NCBI RefSeq assembly: GCF_015062615.1
Contig: NZ_SUUH01000002.1
Location: 62,001 to 126,000 of the forward strand
Source: Denitrobacterium detoxificans
Lineage (GTDB): Bacteria; Actinomycetota; Coriobacteriia; Coriobacteriales; Eggerthellaceae
Direction: 5' to 3'
DNA length: 64,000 nucleotides
Below, one piece after another: positions 43,963 through 52,002 of this stretch. Within the stretch, counting starts at the first letter, position 1. Every line of letters begins with the position of its first letter. Under the pieces are notes generated by a model, which was not told the DNA's origin, made no database searches, and was given only the letters and a program-made list of their open reading frames with translations. The translations under genes and the position numbers were made by a program.

Positions 43963-44064
43963 CTTCGTTATCTAAGGCGCGCGCTCCTCATGTGGGGCGC
44001 GGGTCATGGATAGAGCGGGGGAGCGCGATCAAGGCCCAGATTGGGCTCCTCCGTTTACACCTAT

Positions 44065-44110
44065 CTGCGCTGGTGGGCGATACCTCCGCCCACCAGCGCA
44101 GGCATTTTTT
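44065..44110 (+). terminator. Strong intrinsic terminator after the giant gene
   Basis: Perfect 15-bp arms CTGCGCTGGTGGGCG (44065-44079) and CGCCCACCAGCGCAG (44087-44101) around loop ATACCTC are followed by GCA and TTTTTT (44105-44110). It lies about 100 nt past the stop codon of the giant gene. A smaller hairpin, CGCGCTCC / GGGGCGCG at 43980-44001, precedes it. Confidence 0.9.
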
Positions 44111-44224
44111 CGGGTTAGCGGCAAGAATGCGTGTCCGGACTACTCGTAATCCGAGCGCCAGGGCCCGCTTGAGTGGAACTCGGCCCATGCGATTCCCGCG
44201 CCCCATCTTGAGACCTCGTAGTCA

Positions 44225-44384
44225 TCGGCGCTATCCTCTCGTACACACTCGAGTGTCACCGGCGTCGCCTTCCCACACCTGCCCGATTGCGCAAGTCGTT
44301 GCTTCCGCTTTGGTCGTCTGTCGTCGGCGTTGTCCTCTCGTGCTCACTCGAGTGTCACCGGCGTCGCCTTTCCACACCCGCCCG
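44225..44384. repeat. Two 61-bp direct repeats (period 99) with palindromic cores
   Basis: Copies at 44225-44285 and 44324-44384 match at 55 of 61 positions. Each contains the palindrome CACTCGAGTG. They lie in the gene-free stretch 43963-44677, which otherwise holds the terminator and one copy of the ~125-bp repeat element. No promoter or gene can be assigned to them. Confidence 0.7.
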
Positions 44385-44528
44385 CGCGTGCGGTTTGGTC
44401 TGGGACCGCACCGCACGGGCGGCTATGGAAAGCCGCCGAGGCAAGCTTTCTCCGCTCGAGGGCCCCGATCGTCTATCGCCTGCGCTTTCGCATCTCCGCC
44501 TCCGCCGCTTTGCCCCTCAGCCTCGACT

Positions 44529-44652
44529 CGTTTTTCCGGAGAAACCGACCTCTCCGGATGGGCGCCATCGCGAAGTCCCAGCTCGCGATGGCCCCCGAAT
44601 GCGATTCCGTCCGAACGTCCCTCTGACAGGTCCATTTCTCCGGAAAAACTGA
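44529..44652 (-). repeat. ~125-bp intergenic repeat element, copy 1
   Basis: Read on the - strand, the element begins with a 26-nt sequence (44652 back to 44627) identical to the start of copy 2 at 46035-46060. It ends with a second TCCGGAAAAA-type box (44531-44544 on +). Its ends form inverted repeats around TTTTTCCGGAGAAA, and a 9-bp hairpin, GCCATCGCG / CGCGATGGC (44564-44592), lies inside. Copies 1 and 2 flank the PD-(D/E)XK-like gene and point away from it. Confidence 0.65.
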
Positions 44653-44677
44653 CGCGGTGGTTGCTTCAATGGGGGCG

Positions 44678-45694
44678 CTATAAGCGGGGTAGCCTGCTTC
44701 CGTGCGTAAGAAAGCCGTGTAGTTGAGCACGTTTGCGTTGCTGAATTGCTGTTAATGCATGTGTCTTGTAGCCCAGCATTCTGCCGACCTCTTCCATGAT
44801 GCAGGCGAATTGAAGCTGGTCGGTGAATTGCCGATGCGTTAAGGACAACGCGTGGAGTCCGAGCATCTCGTAGGCATTGCGTTTGCGGATGTCCCGCTCG
44901 CGTTTGGCGCTGTCCGAGTGAAATGCGTCGCTGTCGTACTCGAGGACAAGTCCTTCGTTGGGCCAATAGAAATCGGGGTAGATTTCTCGTACGCCTGCCG
45001 CTCTGCGAGCTGCCCCTTCTAGGGTGATCTTTTCGTTTAGCTTCGGTCGCGGTAGCCCGTAGCCTCCCAGCCTATACGAAAGCGTCATTTCGAGTGCAAT
45101 CTGCGATTCGCGTGGCGATCTTGAGCTATCTACGACGCACTCGGCTGCAAACCGTGCGCGTTTTACGCCGTGCACATCTGCTGCTCTTGCGATGTACGCA
45201 CGTAGGCTATCGGCGGTTGTTGCATGCTGTCGCTTGATAATATGGGTTCCGCCCATCCCATCAGGGCGAAGCGCGTAGTCGCCGCATAACTCGAAGGCGA
45301 GCTCTGCGAGCTCGTGTCGTTCCGCGAAGCATCCCATCTGAACGAGGCAGAGTTCTGGGGTGGAGACAAATACGCTCAATTCGTCTTCATCTCCCGAAAT
45401 GCTTCCCGCGAAGGTGATGGAACCGGGAGGTAACGGCGAGAGTTGTCCATGGACGCGCATGTACGAAGTCCGTAGGGATGCGCTTCTCTTTGTCGAGATC
45501 AGGTCTAATGGCGCTTCGATTCCCGAAAAGAGCTGCGCCTCGATGATCCGCATCACTTGTTCTTTGCTGGGCGTAGCGGCTTCTGCCAGCACGCACATTT
45601 CCTCGGATGGAGAGAGGGGCCGGTGGAGTGCGCTCGACTTGCGCGCGCTCCAATATGCAAGTGCCGTGCGGTAACCAAGAATGAACGTTGTCAA
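44678..45694 (-). CDS. PD-(D/E)XK-like (DUF559/Vsr-like) endonuclease-fold protein
   Basis: 338 residues. The start is TTG at 45694, with GGGAGG five nt upstream. The N-terminal two thirds resemble no family I can name. The C-terminal ~120 residues contain YPDFYWPNEGLVLEYDSD, which fits the PDFxW...(I/L)EYD pattern of DUF559/Vsr-like nucleases (first acidic residue, then ExD). The last catalytic position is Asp where K is usual in the classic motif, so activity is uncertain. Proteins of this layout are common as solitary genes in Eggerthellaceae (from memory). It is transcribed alone, opposite to both neighbours, and framed by the two copies of the ~125-bp repeat, which hints at a small mobile or host-repeat-associated unit. 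Confidence 0.7.
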   Translation of the reverse strand: MTTFILGYRTALAYWSARKSSALHRPLSPSEEMCVLAEAATPSKEQVMRIIEAQLFSGIEAPLDLISTKRSASLRTSYMRVHGQLSPLPPGSITFAGSISGDEDELSVFVSTPELCLVQMGCFAERHELAELAFELCGDYALRPDGMGGTHIIKRQHATTADSLRAYIARAADVHGVKRARFAAECVVDSSRSPRESQIALEMTLSYRLGGYGLPRPKLNEKITLEGAARRAAGVREIYPDFYWPNEGLVLEYDSDAFHSDSAKRERDIRKRNAYEMLGLHALSLTHRQFTDQLQFACIMEEVGRMLGYKTHALTAIQQRKRAQLHGFLTHGSRLPRL

Positions 45695-45837
45695 CGATTC
45701 CTCCCAATCCCGTATGCATGGGCCTGATAGAACCTTGTGCCGTTGAAATGTATGTCTTGGGGTTCGCCCCGCAGATGCTTGATGGCTACCGAAAATGCGA
45801 TTGGAAAGGCGTTTCGTCGAGGCGATTTGCCATCGAG

Positions 45838-45860
45838 TTTAGCGGACTGTAATCGCTAAA
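45838..45860. promoter_or_regulatory. Inverted repeat TTTAGCG / CGCTAAA
   Basis: Perfect 7-bp arms (45838-45844 and 45854-45860) with a 9-nt spacer lie in an AT-richer part of the 596-nt gap between the endonuclease-like gene and the acyltransferase gene. It is a possible operator for the - strand gene; no matching promoter was found. Confidence 0.3.
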
Positions 45861-46034
45861 TCTACTATATATTTCCCCAGATAAACGGGCTTTAACTTTG
45901 ACCTGGCGCGCTATCGAAACGCGACCATTGCGCGACTGTTGTGCGACTCTTGCTAACTGCGTGATATCTGTTGTGGTGGTTGGAGCGGAACCCACCGCTG
46001 ATGCGTTGCGTCCACGGATGTGCACATGAGCTTT

Positions 46035-46160
46035 TCAGTTTTTCCGGAGAAATGGACCTGCCTGTGGTGGGTTGCTTTGAAACCCCCAGGTCGATTTTTC
46101 TTTGGGCGCCATTTCGCCCGCGATAATCAGTCTGAAACCCAGTTTTTCCGGAAAATGGGG
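46035..46160 (+). repeat. ~125-bp intergenic repeat element, copy 2
   Basis: It begins with the 26-nt sequence at 46035-46060 that is the exact reverse complement of 44627-44652. It ends with AGTTTTTCCGGAAAATGGGG (46141-46160). Both copies share an internal GGGCGCCAT box. In copy 2 the box can form the hairpin GGGCG / CGCCC. Confidence 0.65.
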
Positions 46161-46202
46161 CGGTGTCATGATTCCTTCTCGCTGATGTTTCGCTGGTCCC
46201 TT

Positions 46203-46232
46203 TTGCTTTTCGTTCACGCATATGGCTACAAT
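46203..46232 (+). promoter_or_regulatory. Candidate promoter of the acyltransferase gene
   Basis: TTGCTT (46203-46208) and TACAAT (46227-46232) are separated by 18 bp, about 58 nt before the GTG start. The -10 is good, the -35 partial. Confidence 0.35.
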
Positions 46233-46290
46233 GGGTAAATGTATTCTGGCCTGGTGAAGCATGAGGGATGCAGGAAGAATGGGGGCGTAA

Positions 46291-47370
46291 GTGGGGGATG
46301 TGGTCGCGCAATCGCACGAGCGCATTGCGTATTACGACAACGTGAAGTTCGTGCTGATCGTCTTGGTGGTCATTGGCCATATTATCGACTTGTGCGCCAT
46401 TTCCCATCCGGGCGCGAAAAGCCTGTTCGTCTTCATCTATTCATTCCACATGCCGCTGTTTCTCTTCATCTCCGGCTTGTTCCTGAGTCGCGAGCGACTT
46501 ACGGGTCAGAAGACGCTCGAGCGCGTTGTGCAGATGGTCGCTCTCGGCTTTCTGCTGAAGGTTCTTCTGTTTGCGACGTATTACGCGATTGCCGTTATTC
46601 AGGGTGGCGATACGAGTGCGGTGAAGTTTACCCTGCTCGGCGATGGAAGCATCCCCTGGTATCTCTTTGCGCTCGCTGCGTTTTACACGCTCTCGTGGGT
46701 CTTGCATCGAGCAAACGTTTGGATCGTCCTGGCCGGGTCGCTCGTTGTGGGCATGCTGGTGGGGTACGACTCCAGCATCTCCGACTATCTCTACCTCTCG
46801 CGTATCGTGGTGTTCCTGCCATTCTTCTGGCTGGGTCATATGTTGAATCCCGCCCGGGTCGAGCGTGCGTTGGCGTACCCGTGGCTGCGCGTAGTGGGGG
46901 TCGTGGTCATCGTGGCTTTCGCCGTTTTGTGCCTTGTGCGCGTTGGTGACGCTTACCATTTCCGTCCGCTGTTCACAGGGCGGAATTCATTCGAGAACGC
47001 TATCAAAGCTGGCTTGGTAGGCTGCTCGTGGATGCATCGCGGAGTGGCGTACGTCATTTCTGCCACTATGTGCGCGAGCGTGTTGGCGGTTGTGCCGCGC
47101 CGCCGCATTGCGCTTGTTTCGGAATTTGGAACGAGAACGTTGGCTGTCTACATGCTGCATTTTCCCGTCCTTTGCGCTTTGCACGCTTGCGATGCCTATG
47201 GCTTCCTGATGGCGCACGGCATCTCGTGGCCCTTCGTGTGCATCGGGCTGGGCGTCATCATCACCGTGGTGCTGTCTCTTCCTGTGTTCAGCAAGCCCTT
47301 CAGCTGGCTGGGGGCCCAGTTGCGTGGCGTGGCCCATGCGAGTGCCGGCGTGCGAACAACGGCGGCTTAG
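46291..47370 (+). CDS. Membrane acyltransferase, family 3 (OafA/YrhL-like)
   Basis: 359 residues, an integral membrane protein with about ten hydrophobic helices. The first helix carries the family hallmark DNVKFVLIVLVVIGH (His30), and helix 2 has the FxSFHMPLFLFISG motif, typical of the acyltransferase 3 family (PF01757). These enzymes move acetyl or other acyl groups from the cytoplasm onto surface glycans, lipids or teichoic acids. An in-frame TAA lies directly before GTG 46291, so the start is this GTG or the GTG three codons later. The next gene, 225 nt downstream, is a polyol-phosphate polymerase-like enzyme, so decoration of a cell-wall polymer is a reasonable guess, not shown. The substrate cannot be read from sequence. 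Confidence 0.85.
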   Translation: MGDVVAQSHERIAYYDNVKFVLIVLVVIGHIIDLCAISHPGAKSLFVFIYSFHMPLFLFISGLFLSRERLTGQKTLERVVQMVALGFLLKVLLFATYYAIAVIQGGDTSAVKFTLLGDGSIPWYLFALAAFYTLSWVLHRANVWIVLAGSLVVGMLVGYDSSISDYLYLSRIVVFLPFFWLGHMLNPARVERALAYPWLRVVGVVVIVAFAVLCLVRVGDAYHFRPLFTGRNSFENAIKAGLVGCSWMHRGVAYVISATMCASVLAVVPRRRIALVSEFGTRTLAVYMLHFPVLCALHACDAYGFLMAHGISWPFVCIGLGVIITVVLSLPVFSKPFSWLGAQLRGVAHASAGVRTTAA

Positions 47371-47595
47371 CGGCGTTCGTGCGACCCCGGACGCGTGTGG
47401 GCGGAGTGTTTCCGTGTGGCCTATTTCGCTTATGGGACCGTTTCTCGTCGTGCGCTGGCAATGCGTCCGTGCGGCCCCGTGCGCGCAGTCTTCAAGCCGT
47501 GCCCTTGCCCTCGCCCTCGCTCGCCGTTTTCCGCTCCGTGTGCTCGGGTGGTGTATCCTATCCCAGTTACTTAGCATTGCTCGAACAGGAGACCC

Positions 47596-48816
47596 ATGTC
47601 CATCCTCAAGCCGCTCTTGCGCATCCCGAAGCGTCTGATGCGCGAATTCTGCCTCTCGGTGTGGTACCCGCGTGTGTACCGTAGGGCAGCGCGACAGCCG
47701 CTCGTTCCGGGCAAGGTCGTGTTCGTGGAAGTGCGCGAGCCCAAGCTTTCCGACAGCTTCAAGCTCATGCACGAACGCCTGCAGCGCGAACCCCAGCTTT
47801 CCCTCAGCGTGCTCTTCCTGGGCGAATCGCGCGTGCGCTACGCGCAGTACCATCGCAACTGCCTGGCCATGCTGCGCGAGATCGCCACGGCGCCCTACGT
47901 GTTCCTGAACGATGCGTCGAACGTGGTCAGCTGCGTGCCGCTGCGCGAAGGCTCGCAGGTGGTACAGCTGTGGCATGGTTGCGGCGCCTTCAAGAAATGG
48001 GGCATGAGCACGGCCGACCTGAAGTTCGGCGGTTCGCGTAAGCAGAAGCTGCGCCATCCGTTCTACAGCAACCTTTCGCTGGTAACTACCAGCAGCCCGG
48101 AAGTAAACTGGGCATACATCGAGGCCATGCATCTGGAACGCACGCCCGAAATCGTGCAGGCCCTGGGCGTCAGCCGTACCGATATCTTCTTCCGTCCCGA
48201 TTTCCTGCAGCGCTCGCTTGCCCGCGTGGAGCGGGCGCTTCCCGGCATCGCTGGTCGCAAGATTCTGCTGTATGCGCCCACCTTCCGTGGCCGCGTGGCC
48301 AGCGCGGAAGGCCCCGACCAGCTGGATATCGAACGCATGAAGCAGGAGTTTGGCGATCGTTGGGCGCTCGTTATCAAGCACCATCCTTTCGTGAAGCAGC
48401 CGCCTGCAATTCCCGACAGCTGCCGCGACTTCGCGTTCGACGTCACGCATGGCGACCTGGCCATCGACGAGCTTATGGCCGCAAGCTCCGCCTGCGTTTC
48501 CGACTACTCGTCGCTCGTGTTCGAATACTCGCTCCTGCGTCGTCCGCTGGCCTTCTTTGCCTACGATCGCAGCGATTACGACGATTGGCGCGGCTTCTAC
48601 TACGATTACGACGAGCTCACTCCGGGCCCCGTATGCACGACCACGGAAGAGCTCGTCGCGTGGCTTGCCGCCTCCGAGCGCGATTTCGACGCCACGCAGA
48701 TCGATGCGTTCCGCGAGAAGTTCATGTCGGCCTGCGATGGGCATGCCACCGAGCGTATCGTGCGGGCCGTGTTTGGCCCTGCAATCGCCACCAACCTACC
48801 TTCGGAGGAGGAATAG
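47596..48816 (+). CDS. CDP-glycerol glycerophosphotransferase family protein (TagB/TagF-like)
   Basis: 406 residues; ATG preceded by AGGAG at proper spacing. Family hallmarks (PF04464) are in order: WHGCGAFKKWG (126-136), YAPTFRG (226-232), KHHPF (261-265) and SDYSSLVFEYSLL (302-314). These enzymes transfer glycerol-phosphate from CDP-glycerol to a lipid-linked primer or growing chain at the cytoplasmic membrane, in teichoic-acid or capsule assembly. The length matches the catalytic domain plus a short basic, amphipathic N-terminus that could dock to the membrane. The next gene (dtd) starts 2 nt after the stop and is probably co-transcribed. Whether it primes (TagB) or polymerises (TagF) cannot be told. 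Confidence 0.87.
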   Translation: MSILKPLLRIPKRLMREFCLSVWYPRVYRRAARQPLVPGKVVFVEVREPKLSDSFKLMHERLQREPQLSLSVLFLGESRVRYAQYHRNCLAMLREIATAPYVFLNDASNVVSCVPLREGSQVVQLWHGCGAFKKWGMSTADLKFGGSRKQKLRHPFYSNLSLVTTSSPEVNWAYIEAMHLERTPEIVQALGVSRTDIFFRPDFLQRSLARVERALPGIAGRKILLYAPTFRGRVASAEGPDQLDIERMKQEFGDRWALVIKHHPFVKQPPAIPDSCRDFAFDVTHGDLAIDELMAASSACVSDYSSLVFEYSLLRRPLAFFAYDRSDYDDWRGFYYDYDELTPGPVCTTTEELVAWLAASERDFDATQIDAFREKFMSACDGHATERIVRAVFGPAIATNLPSEEE

Positions 48817-48818
48817 CC

Positions 48819-49301
48819 ATGCGGGCTTTGCTTCAACGCGTCACGAGTGCCTCTGTAGCCATTCAGGACGGCACGGAAGGCACCTTTTCGGGCATCATCG
48901 AGGGTGAGCCGCGTCGAGCGATCAAGCGCGGTCTGGTGGTGTTTCTGGGCGTTGGCGAAGACGATTCGGAGGCCGAAGCCGAGCGTTTGTGGCGCAAGAT
49001 TTCGCGCTTGCGCATCTTCGATGACGAGAACGGAAAAACCAACCTTTCGCTTGCCGATGTGGATGGGGAAGTGCTCGTGGTCTCTCAGTTCACGCTGTTC
49101 GCGAATTGCCGCCGCGGCAACCGCCCCAGCTTTACTGAGGCGGGCAACCCGCAGAAGGCGCGCGAGCTGTATCGCCATTTCTGCCAGTTGGCCCAAAACG
49201 ATCTGGGCAGTATTGCCGTGGGCGAATTCGGCGCCGACATGCACGTGTCCATCGAGAACAGCGGTCCGTTCACCATCTGGCTCGACACCAACGAGCTCTA
49301 G
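48819..49301 (+). CDS. dtd: D-aminoacyl-tRNA deacylase
   Basis: 160 residues. It hydrolyses the ester bond of D-aminoacyl-tRNA (and mischarged Gly-tRNA(Ala)), recycling tRNA and keeping D-amino acids out of protein. The two signature motifs are present: SQFTL (89-93) and NSGPFT (147-152), the latter holding the Gly-cisPro pair that reaches across the dimer; the usual GPVT is GPFT here. It is about 15 residues longer than the E. coli enzyme because of an insert around residues 18-36. ATG 48819 is chosen: GGAGGAGG lies just upstream, overlapping the end of the previous gene, which makes translational coupling likely. Confidence 0.95.
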   Translation: MRALLQRVTSASVAIQDGTEGTFSGIIEGEPRRAIKRGLVVFLGVGEDDSEAEAERLWRKISRLRIFDDENGKTNLSLADVDGEVLVVSQFTLFANCRRGNRPSFTEAGNPQKARELYRHFCQLAQNDLGSIAVGEFGADMHVSIENSGPFTIWLDTNEL

Positions 49302-49456
49302 CCTGCGCTTCTCCCGCGCCCTTCATTTCGCGTGGCGCGAGCGGCTTCGCGAACGCGCGCATTACCACGCTGCTAGTTTGCGGCTAAACCCCGCGACGCC
49401 ATGAGCCGTCGTCTGCGGCATCGTTTTCCTGCGCATGGCTCCATGCTCATCCAACG

Positions 49457-49491
49457 AAAAAGGCCATCCCGCATTGCTGCGAGACGGCCTT
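49457..49491 (-). terminator. Intrinsic terminator of the methyltransferase gene
   Basis: On the - strand a 14-bp stem (AAGGCCGTCTCGCA with TGCGGGATGGCCTT, including G-U pairs) is capped by a GCAA tetraloop and followed by a T-run. It starts about 20 nt past the stop codon of the methyltransferase. Confidence 0.82.
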
Positions 49492-49510
49492 GTAGCCCTA
49501 TGGAAACCGG

Positions 49511-50158
49511 CTATTTCGTGGCGATAGCCGCCAGCCAGAGCGTGTTGGGCTGCGTGCAGATGTCCACGCTGTCGAAGCCCGCTTCGCGCAGGAGGCAGCG
49601 AAGCTCGCCCATGGTGGGCATGAACAGCCCGAACTGCTGCGCATTCGCCTGCACGCTTTCCGGCAGATTGCCGTTCTCGTATGCCTCGAGCGCAATGACC
49701 AGCTGTCCGCCGTGCCGCAGCACGCGGCAGATTTCGCCCAGGCCGGCATCGGGGCGCGGCCAGAAGTACAGGCTCTCCACGCTTACCGCCATGTCGATCG
49801 TGCCGTTCTCGAAGGGCAGGCGTTCCACGGAAGCGCGGCGTACCGTCATGCGGCCCGCTTCGATGGTCTTCTGGTTCGTTTCCCGTGCAAGGGCGACGGC
49901 TTCCTTGGAATGGTCGATGCCGTGTACGTGGCCGCCCGCGTAGCGTCGTGCGATGCGCTGCATGGTGGCGCCGCCTCCGCAGCCTACGTCGAGCGCCTCA
50001 TACCCGTTCTGGAATTCTACGAAGCCCAGCGCCCATTCGGTAAGCTCGCCATGGCTTTCGTTCATGCGCTCCAGCATGGCGCGCCCAGCTTCGCCCGTGG
50101 GGTTGCCGGGATTGCCCGCTAGGGCGTCTGCAGGTACGTTCGATGCGCTTCTGTTCAT
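49511..50158 (-). CDS. Class I SAM-dependent methyltransferase
   Basis: 215 residues from ATG 50158. This start is preferred because AAAGGA lies 8 nt upstream; an ATG three codons earlier sits almost on that site. The Rossmann-fold SAM motif I is ALDVGCGGGATM, followed by an acidic end to strand 2 (HGIDHS), motif post-I RASVERLPFENGTID, and the VLRHGGQLVIAL strand, all typical of Methyltransf_11 (UbiE/menaquinone-methylase-like) enzymes. The substrate is unknown; the N-terminal ~50 residues, with ...EWALGFVEFQNGYEALD, resemble small-molecule methylases common in anaerobes. It is monocistronic by its own terminator; the aminotransferase gene 96 nt upstream runs in the same direction. Confidence 0.85.
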   Translation of the reverse strand: MNRSASNVPADALAGNPGNPTGEAGRAMLERMNESHGELTEWALGFVEFQNGYEALDVGCGGGATMQRIARRYAGGHVHGIDHSKEAVALARETNQKTIEAGRMTVRRASVERLPFENGTIDMAVSVESLYFWPRPDAGLGEICRVLRHGGQLVIALEAYENGNLPESVQANAQQFGLFMPTMGELRCLLREAGFDSVDICTQPNTLWLAAIATK

Positions 50159-50204
50159 GTATGGCATCCTTTCGCGAGGTAGCAAGCGGGCATGCAGCCT
50201 GCTT

Positions 50205-50245
50205 CAGCCGCCGCGCTAGGTGGTTCTCGCGAGGCGTGGCGGCTG
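50205..50245 (-). terminator. Hairpin after the aminotransferase gene
   Basis: Arms CAGCCGCC (50205-50212) and GGCGGCTG (50238-50245) pair over 8 bp with a 25-nt loop, just past the stop codon at 50255. No T-run follows, so its role as terminator is uncertain. Confidence 0.3.
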
Positions 50246-50254
50246 CGTTGTGAG

Positions 50255-51982
50255 TTACTGACGATAGTACATCAGGAAGTCGGCGAGTTGTTCCATGGCG
50301 GTGCCCAAAACCTCAACGCGCGGCAGATATACCACGCGGAAGTGGTCGGGCTGCGACCAATTGAAGCCCGTGCCCTGCACGATGAGGATGCGCTTCTCGC
50401 GCAGCAGGTCCAAGGCGAACTGCACGTCGTCGGTGATGTTGAAGCGTGCGGTGTCGATCTTCGGGAAGATGTAGAACGCGGCCTTCGGCTTCACTACGGA
50501 AATGCCCGGAATGTCCTTCAGGGCGTTGTACACGAATTCGCGCTGCTCGTAGATGCGTCCGCCGGGCACAATGTAGTCCTGCACGCTCTGATGCCCCCAG
50601 AGCGCCGTTTGCACGATGGATTGCGCGGGCACGTTGCTGCAGAGGCGCATGTTGGAAAGCATGTTCAAGCCCAGAATGTAGTCGCGGGCGATGCGCTTGT
50701 TGCCCGAAAGGACCATCCAGCCAATGCGGAAGCCCGCGATCATGTGCGACTTCGAAAGGCCGCTGAACGTGACGCAGAACAAATCGGGCGCCATGCTGGC
50801 GATGGAGACGTGTTCTTCTCCATCCATGACCAGGCGATCGTAGATCTCGTCGCTGAAGATGATGAGCTGGTGTTCGCGGGCGATGTCCACGATTTCCTGC
50901 AGCACCTCGCGCGGGTAGAGCGCGCCGGTGGGGTTGTTCGGGTTGATGATGACTATGGCCTTCGTGCGGCTGGTGATCTTCGAGCGGATGTCGTCCATGT
51001 CGGGATACCATTCCGCCTGCTCGTCGCAGATGTAATGCACGGGCGTGCCGCCGGCAAGCGTGGCGCATGCCGTCCACAGCGGGTAATCGGGCGAGGGGAT
51101 GAGGATTTCGTCTCCGGAGTCGAGCAGCGCGGACATGCAGATGTTGATGAGCTCGCTTACGCCATTACCCGTGTAGATGTCGTCCATGGTCACGTTGGGC
51201 AGGCCCTTGATTTGCGAGTACTGCATGATGGCCTTGCGCGCGCTGAAGAGGCCGCGGCTTGCCGAGTAGCCTTCGCAGTCGGTTAGCTGGCGGCGCATAT
51301 CGTAGATGACTTCGTCGGGCGTGCGGAACCCAAATGTGGCGGGGTTGCCGATGTTGAGCTTCAGCACCTGGGTGCCCGCGTCCTCCATGCGGTTGGCTTC
51401 GTCGACCACGGGGCCGCGCACGTCGTAGAGGACGTTATCGAGCTTGGAAGATTTGGCGAAGGTACGCATGTGTCGGGCCTCCAGGGGAGCGTTCGGGGTG
51501 GGTTGCGGAGCAGGGTGGGGTGCGGCGACGCGAGCGGCGGCAGCGGTTGCTGCGGCGGCGAAGCCGGTTTGTGCAGCGGCAGTGGTTGTGGTTGGACGAA
51601 CGGGTGCCGCAGCGGGTTGTGTAGTCGTTGAACTTGCCGTGGTTGCAGCGCTTGCCGCGGGCTGCGATGCCGCGTTCTGGAAATGAGGGCTGGCAGGTGT
51701 TGGTTCAACTTTTGCGGCAGCTGTGGAAGGAGCGGGTTCAATGGGTTTGGCTACAGGGATGGGGGTTCCATCGGCAAGCCATTCCTTTGAGACGCCAAGT
51801 GTGTCGGCAAGGAACTCCATGACGCCTGCTCGTGGGATCGTTTTCCCGCTAATATACTGACTCACCTGGCTTTTTCCAAGTTTAACTCCATTTTGTGCGG
51901 CAATATGAACCAAATCGATCTGCTTGAGGCCGCGCTGGTCCATCGCCAGTACCAGCCGATCTGCGAACGTTTGCTTTGCCAT
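50255..51982 (-). CDS. XRE HTH domain fused to AlaA-type class I/II aminotransferase
   Basis: 575 residues. Residues 1-72 form an XRE/HTH_3 DNA-binding domain (KSQVSQYISGKTIPR is the recognition-helix region). Residues 73-170 are a Pro/Ala/Thr linker. Residues 172-575 match a full fold-type I aminotransferase of the AlaA/YfbQ glutamate-pyruvate type: IGNP near 212, Y-G-S region, NPNNPTG (348-353), SDEIYD (377-382), and FSGLSKSH with K411 as the PLP lysine. The catalytic half would interconvert alanine/pyruvate and glutamate/2-oxoglutarate. The N-terminal half suggests DNA binding, as in MocR regulators but with a different HTH. A GGAGG 8 nt before Met172 could produce the free enzyme as well. 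ATG 51982 follows AAGGAGG. GTTCAAWAT repeats upstream are candidate self-binding sites. Confidence 0.88.
   Translation of the reverse strand: MAKQTFADRLVLAMDQRGLKQIDLVHIAAQNGVKLGKSQVSQYISGKTIPRAGVMEFLADTLGVSKEWLADGTPIPVAKPIEPAPSTAAAKVEPTPASPHFQNAASQPAASAATTASSTTTQPAAAPVRPTTTTAAAQTGFAAAATAAAARVAAPHPAPQPTPNAPLEARHMRTFAKSSKLDNVLYDVRGPVVDEANRMEDAGTQVLKLNIGNPATFGFRTPDEVIYDMRRQLTDCEGYSASRGLFSARKAIMQYSQIKGLPNVTMDDIYTGNGVSELINICMSALLDSGDEILIPSPDYPLWTACATLAGGTPVHYICDEQAEWYPDMDDIRSKITSRTKAIVIINPNNPTGALYPREVLQEIVDIAREHQLIIFSDEIYDRLVMDGEEHVSIASMAPDLFCVTFSGLSKSHMIAGFRIGWMVLSGNKRIARDYILGLNMLSNMRLCSNVPAQSIVQTALWGHQSVQDYIVPGGRIYEQREFVYNALKDIPGISVVKPKAAFYIFPKIDTARFNITDDVQFALDLLREKRILIVQGTGFNWSQPDHFRVVYLPRVEVLGTAMEQLADFLMYYRQ
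51469..51482 (-). promoter_or_regulatory. Internal ribosome-binding site and start before the aminotransferase domain
   Basis: On the - strand GGAGG (51482-51478) lies 8 nt before an in-frame ATG (51469), which is Met172 of the fusion, at the point where stand-alone AlaA proteins begin. It may be a relic of the separate gene or an active second start. Confidence 0.5.
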
Positions 51983-52002
51983 GGTGCCTCCTTGCTCCGG
52001 AA

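Noticed and set aside
43992..44966. Several frames of 60-245 codons on both strands
   Set aside because: They cross the terminator, the direct repeats and the ~125-bp element. Shared peptide scraps (FPEKWTC, FLRKN) come from the DNA repeat, not from conserved protein.
44529..46160. Insertion sequence with terminal inverted repeats
   Set aside because: The enclosed protein has no transposase motif and no target-site duplication was seen; kept as a finding but not called an IS.
47371..47595. Promoter for the glycerophosphotransferase gene
   Set aside because: Only an isolated TATCCT was seen without a matching -35, too weak to annotate.
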